A stretch of 64,000 nucleotides of DNA. Source: Panaeolus papilionaceus (lineage: Eukaryota; Basidiomycota; Agaricomycetes; Agaricales). A program made the translations under genes and the position numbers. Within the stretch, counting starts at the first letter, position 1. Each line of letters begins with the position of its first letter. Below the pieces are notes generated by a model. The model ran no database searches. It was not told the origin of the DNA and worked only from the letters and a program-made list of their open reading frames with translations. Where the stretch lies: positions 310,001 to 374,000 of the forward strand of contig JADNRZ010000025.1 in the NCBI GenBank assembly GCA_015501605.1, written 5' to 3'. Shown here piece after piece: positions 13,247 through 22,947 of the stretch.

Positions 13247-14250
13247 ACTGGCACGGGCTCAGTCAGGCAGCTGGGTTTGACTATGCTGAGGTTGGAGAGG
13301 GCGGTGCTTGTAATAGGGTGCAAGGGTGCCCTTTGATTTAATTTGTGTTTCTTGTTTTCTTGAGGCATTTCATTTTTGTTTGGTTTGTGGGTTTACTAAT
13401 ACTACTTGCTTCCTTCTCGCATCGTCATCGCATGTTTGGTCTGCACTGATTTGCTTTCACTGACTGACGACAATGGGATTTTATCACACGAATGCGAATG
13501 CGTGCGTGAAGAAAAAAATCGTTCAGTAGGATTCAGGTTGTGCGATGCACATAGATGGAACTGGCGAAGAATTATTCAGAATTTTTGGAGCTGAAATTGG
13601 CCACCAACGTAGTTGGGAGGTGGGACGGCACACTGATGGCGAATTGTGAACACGAATAGGATCACTGGATCATTGTCGGTCATCAATGATTTTGATCCGA
13701 GTCAATCACTCTTCGGATCAACACCGACGAGATCCCACTCAGTGTCGTGAGCAGGATCTTGCTCGTACGGTCATTGTATGTTCAAAGGTGAATGTCTCGA
13801 ATAAAAAATTTGAATTTGTGTTTTTGAGCCATGAGCGTGAAAGCATCATTGGTAGATTTGAATCGACATTATGCAAGCTGGTCACAGTAATGGGTATGAT
13901 GTATGTGGCCTGTCAAAGCAGACGCGACGCACAATGGAACAGGTCTCTTGGGGTTCCAATAGATATTATAATGCGAGACGCCATGTATACATGATTACTG
14001 GCTGCGAAAGCATTTATGGGCGACATCATATAACTTGAACGTCATATATCGTGATTGTCTTCAAGCCCACTGTCCACGAGACGATTCAAGTCAAGTTGAC
14101 AGTCAATGCCAGTCACCGTAGAACGGGGTATCACTCCTAGATTCAATTGTATAACTACGGCCGCTTCTCAACATCTACATAATCTGTCCGACTAACTTGA
14201 AACATACCCCATAACTCATTCATTCAAACATCAGCCCAATCAACGGTAAC
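13247..14250. other. Intergenic region downstream of argJ
   Basis: No gene is supported. The 3' UTR and terminator of argJ should lie in the first few hundred bases. The open frames here (for example around 13686-13994) lack coding character. Confidence 0.5.
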
Positions 14251-14691
14251 ATGAGCAACTACTACGGCGAGGACGACACCCAAGATGACGGCTACGCAGA
14301 ATCTCCTACCGAGCAGTTGTTTGATGTCAATGATGAAGAAGCAGCGGATGAGGAAGAAGCAGCGAATGAGGAAGAATCAGCGGATGAGGAAGAAGCAGAA
14401 GCAGCCGCAGTCGAAAACCTTGATCCAGAGGCTCTGAATGCGCCAGACTACGAGGAAGAGTCCAACCCACAAGAATGATTCACCTCAACCAGCACTTCAA
14501 CATACGCATCGAGGGGTGCAGTTGGTATTGACGCTGTCGAGGACGACTTTGGAGAGTTGGCGTTGGATGGGGGCTCGAGGAGGGTTGATGACGATTTCGA
14601 TGATGGGGTTGATGATCCTGAAGACGTTGAAGACGAGGACGATGTGGGAGTACCTGTGTTTGGAGGTGGGAGGGATGATGGGTACAATTGA
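14251..14691 (+). pseudogene. Acidic ORF interrupted by an in-frame TGA
   Basis: An ATG at 14251 opens a 75-codon frame that is overwhelmingly acidic, with repeated DEEEA units (roughly DEEEAAxEEE, three times). It stops at TGA 14476-14478. The same frame then stays open for 70 codons to TGA 14689-14691, and this second half is again strongly acidic (for example VDDDFDDGVDDPEDVEDEDD), as expected if the two halves were one protein. The break could be a nonsense mutation, a sequencing error, stop readthrough, or a small intron I cannot place. No family is recognised. Fully acidic tails like this are common in nuclear or chromatin-binding proteins, but no function can be claimed. Confidence 0.45.
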
Positions 14692-15088
14692 TAGATAAAT
14701 TTGAGGTATTCAGTCTTTTAGGTTGGTGACATATGAAATGTATGAGAGCAAAGTCGGTGTATGTACATACCAGAGACATTGGATTCAGTCTCCGTTTGGA
14801 GGCGTATCGCTTGAAATTTTCCTTTTTTGTGTCACTGTATTGGATTTGACGCCCTAGACAAGGCTATTATCTTGTGTTGTTCTAACTCAGAAACGCTCGA
14901 TATCTAATAAACGCTCAGGGAGCACAATGAGGCACCCTGTCAGTGACGAACTGAAGGGCAGAGTGCATGGAGCACCTCGTGATGCAATTACGATGCATAT
15001 CTCGGATATTGAAAACCAGTGAATGGTGGTGGCCAGCCGCAGATCGCAAACTCCCGGTCCTATCTCTAGTCAGATAACTCGACATTGA

Positions 15089-15337
15089 GGAGATGAACAA
15101 GAATATAACGCTCCACAACGTCTTAGCAATGGAGACGTTGGCGCTCAAGATCCCCAAGACCTCGTCGACGGTGACCAAGCGGAGGATGATTGCGAAACAA
15201 ATAAAGAAGGCGAGGACACAAAATATCACCAATTTTGCTACATGCAGGAAGCTGACGAAGGACAAGATGAAGTAGAAAAAGATAACGACGGTGAGGGTGA
15301 CGAGCCTTTGCCGAAAATTCAGACAATCGCCCGATGA
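15089..15337 (+). pseudogene. Second acidic ORF fragment, no start codon
   Basis: This frame is open for 82 codons to the TGA at 15335-15337. It is very rich in Asp, Glu and Gln (for example DPQDLVDGDQAEDD and DEVEKDNDGEGDE) but has no usable ATG near its beginning and follows an in-frame TGA at 15086-15088. The acidic character resembles the ORF 700 bases upstream. It may be an exon of a gene whose 5' part I cannot find, or a decayed duplicate. Confidence 0.35.
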
Positions 15338-15354
15338 AAGTGTAAAGAGGGCTG

Positions 15355-15379
15355 TGCGCCAATCTGTCGGATTGGCGCA
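15355..15379. repeat. Perfect 10-bp hairpin
   Basis: The sequence tgcgccaatc is followed by a five-base loop and its exact reverse complement gattggcgca. It lies 17 bases after the stop codon of the acidic fragment, so it could form in the 3' UTR. There is no T-run after it and no known RNA family is recognised. Confidence 0.6.
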
Positions 15380-16166
15380 TATTTGTTCGGTATTGAGGAC
15401 AAAGTGAGATGCATTTTATTTCAAGATATGATATAATGCTGAATTAGTTTCAGCTAGTACTCACCGTTCAATGTGGCAGTGATGGTGTCTATGATTGACG
15501 TTCATACACCATTGACATGATATGCGGTGTGATTTAAGTGTACGAGATGGAGGGAGTAAGCATGGTTTGGAAGTGTGTCGTTTTCATCCGTACTCTCTCA
15601 CTTGTTCATAATTTTGTGTGCTCTAGTATTATAATATAGCACATCCTTTATTGTCCAGAAGCGCTCAATATCTGGTCTGAACCACGTACAAGCGCTCGGG
15701 AAGCACCAGGAGAATTAATGATATTATACACATGATGTGGTTGATACCTAAGAGCTGTACATATAAGAGCCTCATATGCGTGATACCAATTAGGCTCTGA
15801 GGATTACATATCACTCACATGGCTTTTTGTAACCCTTTCGAAAAGAGTTGTCCAGGCGTCATTTATCTTACCAGCCCTAGAATGACGCATCGTGGAAGAC
15901 GCATGCCCGATCACATGCAGCCTCGAGGCGCCCAGAGCCAGCGCTATTCCACAAGGGGCTGCGATAAGGTTAACAAGTTAACCTTCCTTCATCCTCTCCA
16001 TCATCATTTTATCCATGGCTGCGTATGTACGGAGCTTTTTTGGAAACTTTTCCAACAGGCACTGTAGAACCATCCAGTGAGTGATAATCTTTCTTTAGTG
16101 CTATCGATGATTCTGTCAAAACTGAGACTAACTTCTCATTCTTACACTAATTTTTTTCGCCGCAGG
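15380..16166. other. Intergenic region before the GTPase gene
   Basis: No gene is supported. A short stretch at 15656-15710 resembles 14888-14930 (see findings). The upstream part of the GTPase gene, including any 5' non-coding exon, should lie at the right end. Confidence 0.45.
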
Positions 16167-16267
16167 ATGAGCGGAAACGAAGAACCAAAACAAAAGGTGG
16201 CGTTTCAGTCAAGCCACGGCGTGCTCCTAATAGTCATGAGTGATTCGTTGATGCACATCTCCTATAG

Positions 16268-17928
16268 ATGACCAAATTCATCATGGCGCTACGCCTGATC
16301 AAGACAAACGTATACGAGTTGCAACCTTCCTACAACATTCAACTTCCAGTCGCAGGACAAAAAGCCTCAGGACCAAGGGCATACATAATCTTTTTCGACA
16401 TCACGCAGTCTCTGGATAATAGGGACCTCACTTACGCGCAGAGAGAAGCCGTGGATGTCGAGCCTTCGTCTGTAGTATGGTGCTCCTATGGGTGGAAACG
16501 AAGGTTAGACGACTTCTCTGACGACCCATTTGAGCCAAGAAAGAACGAGCTGGGGTTGCGGAATGGGTTTTTGAAGGTATGGTACATGACGGCCTTGAAT
16601 CAGTCATTTAAAGCTCTGCTTGCTCTGCAGCAATCCATGCGATTGGGCGCCAGATATGTGCGATGGCAAGATGAATTAGAGCAGACGTACATGCATATAT
16701 TAAAAACGTGTTTCGAAGAGACGCAGCTGCCCACGCCCCTGCCCACGCAGCAAATGAAGAGGTTCGTTCCTTGAAAGCTCATTCGAGATGACATATTAAT
16801 TAATTAATTATTTGCACAAACCAGACGTCAGTTATACGAGAAGTTGAATAACCTGAAGGGGGAGGAGATAACAGACGATGAAATCAACGAATCAGATATC
16901 GTCATCATGTACGTTCTCGTCCTTGCTCCGTATCTGGCGATAATTTGGCTGATTCTTGACTATCACCTAGCGTCATGGGTCCTACCGGAGCTGGAAAGAG
17001 CACCGTTCGTATATTCATCGCGTTAGGGCATGTACGAGCTTGACACCCTTCCAGCTTATCAAGACTATTACTGGTTCAGACAAGGTAGATATAGGCGACA
17101 CCCTCGAATCATGCACCACCGAGATTGGTGTCACGCGCGTTTCCGTCCCTGGGGGTGGTACGACCACCAACATTGTTCTCGTTGATACGCCAGGATTTGA
17201 AGACACCCACAAATCGGACCGAGTCGTTTTCAAAATGATCGCACAATGGTTGGAAGAAACGTGAGCTTCATATAGTATATCAGTTGTTGTGTCCACTCCG
17301 ACCAAGCCTCAAACCTTACAGCTTTATCCAGCAGATTCCCGTCTCAGGGGTGGTTTACCTACACAAAATATCGGATAATCGAATGGGAGGTACGGCATTA
17401 AGCAACCTAAGCATGTTTCAAAAAATTTGCGGGGTAGACGCGTTCAAGAGAATCGTATTTACGACGACAATGTGGGGTGAGGTTGACAGCGAGCAACAGG
17501 GGATCGAACGCGAAATTCAGCTCGTGAAGAACTATTGGAAGGCCATGATGGATAAGGGAGCAAGAACGATGCGATTCCAGGGTGACCGGGACAGCGCGCT
17601 TGGTATCATTCGGCCTCTCATCGAAGAAGCGGCTGATGTGCGGCCACTGCGGCTCCAGGCAGAGTTGACGCAGCTGTACAAGGACCTCCCAGAGACAGAC
17701 GCAGGACGCAAGATGTATAGCAAGCTCGAAGCCCTTCTCAAGGAGCAAAACGAAGTGATGAGCAAACTTCAGCAGGAGTTAGGGAAGGGGTGGTCGCCGC
17801 AGGAAAAAAGCCAGTTGGAGGAGCAGATAGCGGATTTGTCGACCCAGATTAAGACGGTCGTTGTCGATATGCAGTATATGAAGTTACCATTATCTGCAAG
17901 GTTCTATAGGCTTCTTCACCGCAGTTAA
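16268..17928 (+). CDS. P-loop GTPase (AIG1/septin-like fungal G-domain protein)
   Basis: Exons are 16268-16761, 16825-16908, 16971-17004, 17055-17260 and 17322-17928, giving 474 aa with consistent phases. A further upstream coding exon, 16167-16220, could join in frame (492 aa). The N-terminal ~170 residues are unrecognised. The G domain starts with DIVIIVMGPTGAGKST (Walker A, with its codons split over two introns), then a TTEIG segment fitting switch I, then LVDTPGFEDT (G3/Walker B). It continues with SGVVYLHKISDNRMGG and FTTTMWGEV, where the usual NKxD guanine-specificity motif would be; TxMW is typical of this fungal group. The C-terminal ~100 residues are predicted coiled coil (LLKEQNEVMSKLQQELGKG), ending in a basic-hydrophobic tail (ARFYRLLHRS) that might touch membranes. 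Function is unknown; related proteins are often multicopy in Agaricomycetes. Confidence 0.75.
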
Positions 17929-18441
17929 TCAATCCCGTATATGTACTCCGTATTTTTATAGTTTAGTGTAACATTGCTTCGAAAGCCAAAAACGGTTTTA
18001 ACCTCAAAGTTAATCCTTGTTAGGCGTGACAGGAATACGCCGGACCCCGAGGGAATCCCTTGGATCATTCAAATTCTGTGCATGCTTTCCTTTATTCAGT
18101 GCAACCCATTCAATGCACAAGCTGAGACGGATGTCTCTAATTCGATGGTAAGACATCCAGAATTATGAATGGACTGACCCTGCTCAAACACGCTCGATGC
18201 CATAATTCAATCTCGCTCCTGGACCTCTCCCTTTCATGCTATCATGTTTATGGGGTGACGTCTGTCTGAATGGCTTTCAGACTAGATTTACGCAAAAAAT
18301 AAAGGGCCTGGGGTATACGTCAATCTTGTTTACAGTGATTATAGTTTGTAAGACACGGCTGAAAAGATTTATGAAGGTTTATCACGATTCACAACATTCT
18401 GAAGTCCAGAGCGCGTCCTAAATTATCACCTCAAAAATAAA
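17929..18441. other. Convergent intergenic region
   Basis: This lies between the 3' ends of the GTPase gene (plus) and the next gene (minus), so it should hold both terminators. I see no gene. Confidence 0.5.
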
Positions 18442-19313
18442 CTAGTACCCAATAGGCCACCAGCCCTGTCCTGACACAATGTAGATATCCCTAATCTCAT
18501 CCGCTAAATCCCCACTAACCTTCACATTCCCAATTACAAAGTTCATCTCGAGCCTCTTTTTCCCCAGTGACCCAGTGAAGCCAGCCAGACCAGGACCCGT
18601 AATATGTTTTATATCGGAATATTCAATCCGAACCGACCGACACTGAAAGAATGGCACTGGCTTGGAGAACTTGCCTGTCATCGAGCGCTTGGTACCCCCC
18701 AGATGATATGACAGCACGAAGTGTTGATATAACCTGTCATGAACGGTCGGTGCCACTGCGTCGGAATCTACTTTGCGCGGTGACGGCTCGGATGTATCCT
18801 TGTCGCCCTCTTTCTCCAAGCTGTCATCGAGCTTTAGCTCCAGGGTTCCACCCATGGATTGCATTTGTGCATTCTGACCCAGTGCTGCCTTGAAGATCGC
18901 AGCGACCCAGCTGTTAGAATCAGCCTCTTTCTCCTTCGTGTCTGGACCAATCATTACGGGCTCCATCCCAAAGAACGAAGCATCCCCGCCTCCAGCACTA
19001 AAGATGCTCATAAGCGGGTTTGAGGATGCCCCTTTGGAGGCGTCGGGTCCACCAATAACCCCTGGATTGGCTCCGGCTGACATCATGTCATCCATAGGTT
19101 GCTTGTGTCGGCCGGCGCGATCCCTCTCCTCTTTCTGAGGAGGTATGGCAGGTATTGCATGAGTGAGTATTCTTACTCCAAAAAATGGGATGGGTAACCT
19201 ACAAGTCCAGGACCAGAAGATCCTTTATGAGGGTTATGTGGGTTGAAGAATGCCTGTTGAACATATTCTTAAGCAATAAACTCATCCGTTGGCGATTCAA
19301 CTGAACGTACCAT
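18442..19313 (-). CDS. Conserved-looking hypothetical protein (254 aa)
   Basis: I do not recognise the family. A consistent model has a 7-nt first exon (19313-19307, ATG GTA C), then 19267-19203 and 19134-18442. The N-terminus reads MVQYVQQAFFNPHNPHKGS. It is followed by a Gly/Ala/Ser-rich, probably disordered part to about residue 110, an acidic-lysine patch, and a C-terminal ~110-residue region rich in beta-type hydrophobic patterning (HFVLSYHLGG, RSVRIEYSDIKHI, VIGNVKVSG) ending in GQGWWPIGY. That C-terminal part looks like a compact domain. No signal peptide or membrane segment is seen. The first exon is inferred from phase and could be wrong. ATG at 19095 is an alternative start. Confidence 0.55.
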
Positions 19314-20392
19314 GGTGAATACAGTGAAGGATAGAGCGGGAAAAGTCTCTAGGTCAAGATGCTGTTCGTTTCTCATTGTCAAGTTTTTACCTGGGTATAT
19401 ATATGTAGTTCTTGAACGCTTGATGAGTGGCAGCGCGAAGCTATCATGGGTAAGCCACTAGCACAGCGCCCCTCGATTGGCTGTATGATGGCGTTATGAG
19501 GCATTCAATGTTTCGCTCAACATGACCATTCCAATACGATTAACCATTCGTAAACAGGCTAGTCTCAGGTACTTTCAACAGATAAGAACATATCCCTAGC
19601 AGAAATTAATATTCTAATGTCAATGGTCATCGACTGATTCATACGCGCTGCTTGATATGTCCCGGATTTTCTATGGCTTGTCTTGCTAATTCAGCCCTCT
19701 TCTGGGTTCGATCAGCCTATCTGCAGCTTCAAGCTCTCTCATCGTGTTCGAATGGAGAAACCAACGCACAGCGACTTCATTTTTCACGTTGTTCACCCTC
19801 AGAAACCTTTGCGGCGTCTCACCGGTATCAACGGCCTTAACAGATGGCTTCATCAGCCTTCGTCGATTCATCATTGACTTTGGAATAAATAATCACATGA
19901 CGTCAGACGAGCGAATGTTCGGTCATTTTTGACCGGGCTGTGCCAGCTGTCACTTCGCAGAATCATGGCCGCCAACACAGACCGTGATTGGAAGCGTCTA
20001 GCGAGCCATCTACGCGTAATACGTATCGTCTGTGGGCATTGCGCGCTTAACTTGTGATCTATGCGGGATTTTTTCCATGAATTACAGCTTCCACGACCGT
20101 CATACCCTCACTCAATCAACAAAACAGACTCTGCCAATTTCGAGCTAGCGGCTTGGCGCTTCGTAACCGTCCAATAAGGTATGTATCGCCGGCAATTGAT
20201 CCGTAATATTTCGAGAACAAAATGATAGGCACAGGGCAACCAACAAATGGGTCGACGAAGCCACAAGGTAAAACTCCGACTAAGCTCTTTTCACCCCCTC
20301 CATCACGCCACTGCCTGCAGAGCTTGTTGCATTCTTGTCCCCGACGTTGTGCTCCTTGCCTTGACTGCCCAACAGCCAGCCTATGAAGCACG
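19314..20392. other. Divergent promoter region
   Basis: This 1.1-kb stretch separates two divergently transcribed genes, so both promoters are here. A TATATATG run near 19400 suits the minus-strand gene. The short frames seen are not supported as genes. Confidence 0.45.
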
Positions 20393-21647
20393 ATGCCTAG
20401 CCTTATTATCGACGATGCAAATACCACTTTGATCCAATATGTAGGGAACTGGCAACAAGTACCTGGCTCGACTAGACAGTGGGAAGGTGGTGTTCACGTT
20501 ACAGGAGAGTTGGGTGCAAAGGCAACGTTTGGCTTTAGAGGTGCGCTTTTTGTGTAGCCTTGATTTATATTTTGATGTTTATATGGTACCTTGATCGAAG
20601 GTTACAGCCTCAAGATGTGGGGAACAATACCAGCTGGAACCGGTTCAAGCCTCGTCGATATCTCACTAGATGGGGGCAAACCAACAGTGTCATCGAAGAC
20701 GTCTAATGGATCGGCTGTATATGATGAGGTATTCTACGACTCAGGTCTGTTGGGCGAAACATTCCACACCGTCGTCATCACGAATCGCGGCTCGACTTCA
20801 GATGGATATACAGAATTCATGCTGGATAGATTCCAATTTGAGACGACAGACGAAGTCCCGCTGTTCCCCACACTTAGTGCCCCCACTGGTAACTCATCAC
20901 CAACAACTAATCCAACGGGAGGCAACCAAGGAAGCACGAGCAAGCCAAATAACACCCCTCTTATCGCTACTGGTGTCGTTGTTGGTGTCCTTGCTATTGG
21001 CCTTGCCATCTTCGCTATCTTCCTCCTCAAAACTCGCCGACAGCTTAACCAATTCCGCAAGGGTAATCTTGCTGAGAAGGGCAAGGATGCGACAGGTGCG
21101 CAGCACTAATAAAGCCTCCGTTTTGTTTATTTATTTTTCGTAATTTATGTCAACAGGCGGCGATCCAAGCATTCCAGTTCCATTCCCAACAGCTACATCC
21201 ACTGCTTCAGACCCTTCAAATCCTTCAAATGCAACCACGGGACTTCAATCCCCTGACGCCCAAAGTCCCATGTCCGAGAAAGCCGCCCTACGATCTGCGC
21301 GCAGCAACACGACCATGTCACCATCTGTTTCTGCTCTACCCATCTCAGCGACAGACACCAACTTCTCCTCGTCGTCGCGCCTAAATCTACCCTCAGTGCA
21401 TAATTTCAGTGAAGTGGGAAGTCATGGGTCGGCATCAACGGCACCTTCGAATGTCGCAAGGAGCGAAATTAGCACGACGCCCCTGTTGTCGCAGACACCT
21501 GCCAGTGGAAGTGGAGGGGGAAAGGGTGAGGTATTGCCCGTCCCCGTGCCGATTCAGGAAGAGACCAGCCAGGCGCGTGCGCATGCAAGCTCACAGTATG
21601 ATAACCCGCCGCCATCATACTGGACGCAGTCTGAACAGCCGAGATAA
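20393..21647 (+). CDS. Single-pass membrane protein with extracellular beta-domain
   Basis: Exons are 20393-20540, 20601-21095 and 21157-21647, giving 377 aa with consistent phases. The architecture is common in Agaricomycetes. A ~140-residue N-terminal, carbohydrate-binding-like beta domain (IIDDANTTLIQYVGNW ... VYDEVFYDSGLL ... FMLDRFQFE) is followed by a Thr/Ser/Asn/Pro-rich stalk. One transmembrane helix lies at about residues 170-193 (IATGVVVGVLAIGLAIFAIF), then basic stop-transfer residues KTRRQLNQFRKG. The tail is long, Ser/Pro-rich and cytoplasmic, ending in a proline motif (NPPPSYW) of the PPxY type that could bind WW domains such as Rsp5-like ubiquitin ligases. There is no cleavable signal peptide in this start, so either the helix acts as signal anchor or an upstream exon was missed. 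The precise function is unknown. Confidence 0.72.
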
Positions 21648-22138
21648 AGCTCCTCTTCACTGACTTTATTTTCTGCGTGGTTATTTATGGAAGGTCTGAT
21701 CCTGTTTGATTCCGACATACTTCCGTTTCAATTATATTCTATGCCGCCTTGTGGATTCGCATCATAACCCCGTTCATTCGCAAGGTCATCCATCATGATC
21801 CGCGAGGATATTCAATACCACTTCTAAATTTACCATTCGATTACGGATGTCATGATCCTTTCATTCACATTTTTCTGTTTCTAACCTTCGGCTGTATTTC
21901 ATAGGTTGCCGACCGTCCAGTCTAGCTGTGTACAGCCATGTTCACGATTGCTGCCTGTACCCCCTTGCTAGTGTACGCACATAGTTGTATGATGTTTTCG
22001 ACAGTTATTTAATCGTTAAGCGTCTTTAAGACGAGTTATCCTTACAAATAGTAAATCCAGATAACATCCATCCCTCAGGAAACGAAGAGCGAAGAAAGGC
22101 CTATGGTTTTGTGAAGGTTCGAATCTCTTCAGGTTCAA
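21648..22138. other. Convergent intergenic region
   Basis: This holds the 3' ends of the membrane-protein gene (plus) and the CYSTM-like gene (minus). No additional gene is supported. Confidence 0.5.
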
Positions 22139-22537
22139 TCATATGCAGCAGGGAGAGCAACACAGAGCGGTCCACAACCCCAGTAGACTGAAGAAAATCT
22201 TGAGCACCAATGGACATCGGATAAGATACATGTATGATTAAAGGACTAACCATCCACAACACACTGCACAACACCCATCGTCGTCTCTTCGAGGTCGGGC
22301 GGGTTGAACGACAGTCATCGGAGGTGTACTTTGGTATACCGGCTGAGAGACTTGCGCCATTGGAACAGGTGGTGGAGCGTATTGGCCATACTCTGAATTC
22401 GAAGCCCGGTAAGAAGAAGCCCTTCAAGAGAAAGATAAGAGAGAAGAAAACTGACGAGGCTCGGCGTATACCCCAGGCGGTCCCTGATAGGCTGGACTGG
22501 GTTGCTGAACGTATTGATTATCTTTCGATTTTCCCAT
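22139..22537 (-). CDS. Cysteine-rich transmembrane module (CYSTM-like) protein, 90 aa
   Basis: Exons are 22537-22456, 22392-22251 and 22187-22139. The phases agree and every junction is GT-AG. The N-terminal two thirds is a Gln/Pro/Tyr-rich disordered segment (YVQQPSPAYQGPPGVYAEP and a QYGQYAPPP repeat). It ends with basic-acidic PRRDDDG and then the cysteine-rich membrane tail CCAVCCGCLLGLWTALCC, followed by SPCCI-stop. That order (Pro/Gln/Tyr-rich head, short C-terminal Cys-studded helix) defines the CYSTM proteins, small tail-anchored or palmitoylated proteins linked to stress tolerance in plants and fungi. Longer unspliced open frames on both strands hide it. The third exon's acceptor is chosen to keep the Cys-rich frame; a nearby alternative AG gives an immediate stop. 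Confidence 0.72.
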
Positions 22538-22947
22538 GCTGTTCGTGGCGAGGTATCGAGACTATAACGATTGTCTGCTGGCCGAGGAGAAGAGGAGAAG
22601 AGGGAGACGGTAGTGGATGAACCATAGCAAGCAATGGGGATGATAGATTGTTCTAGGATATCGAGTTATGCATGAGACATGAGTGGCGTGCCATAAGACA
22701 TTGGAGACATTGAGCGCTACTCCGAGACGAGACACAGGTCAGACACTTGGCCATGACGCGACAACGAACCAAAAGATAAGATTAGATGCAAGGTGAGACG
22801 CAATTGCCAGCAAATAAATAAATACGCGATGATACATTAATAGAAAGGAAAGGTCTCGTTTCGAAGCTGCGCAGCTCGATTAGCCAAGCCTGCGCAACGT
22901 TTTCAAACACCCCTCGAATGGAATGAATTCCAAGTGAAATGATGATT
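22538..22947. other. Intergenic between two minus-strand genes
   Basis: This should contain the CYSTM-like gene's promoter and the neighbour's 3' UTR. Nothing else is seen. Confidence 0.5.

Noticed and set aside
22105..22140. A ggttcgaatc string resembling a tRNA T-loop
   Set aside because: The flanking stem does not pair properly and the site lies just past the stop of the CYSTM-like gene, in its 3' region.
22234..22620. A 128-codon plus-strand frame
   Set aside because: It is antisense to the better-supported three-exon CYSTM-like gene and has no motif.
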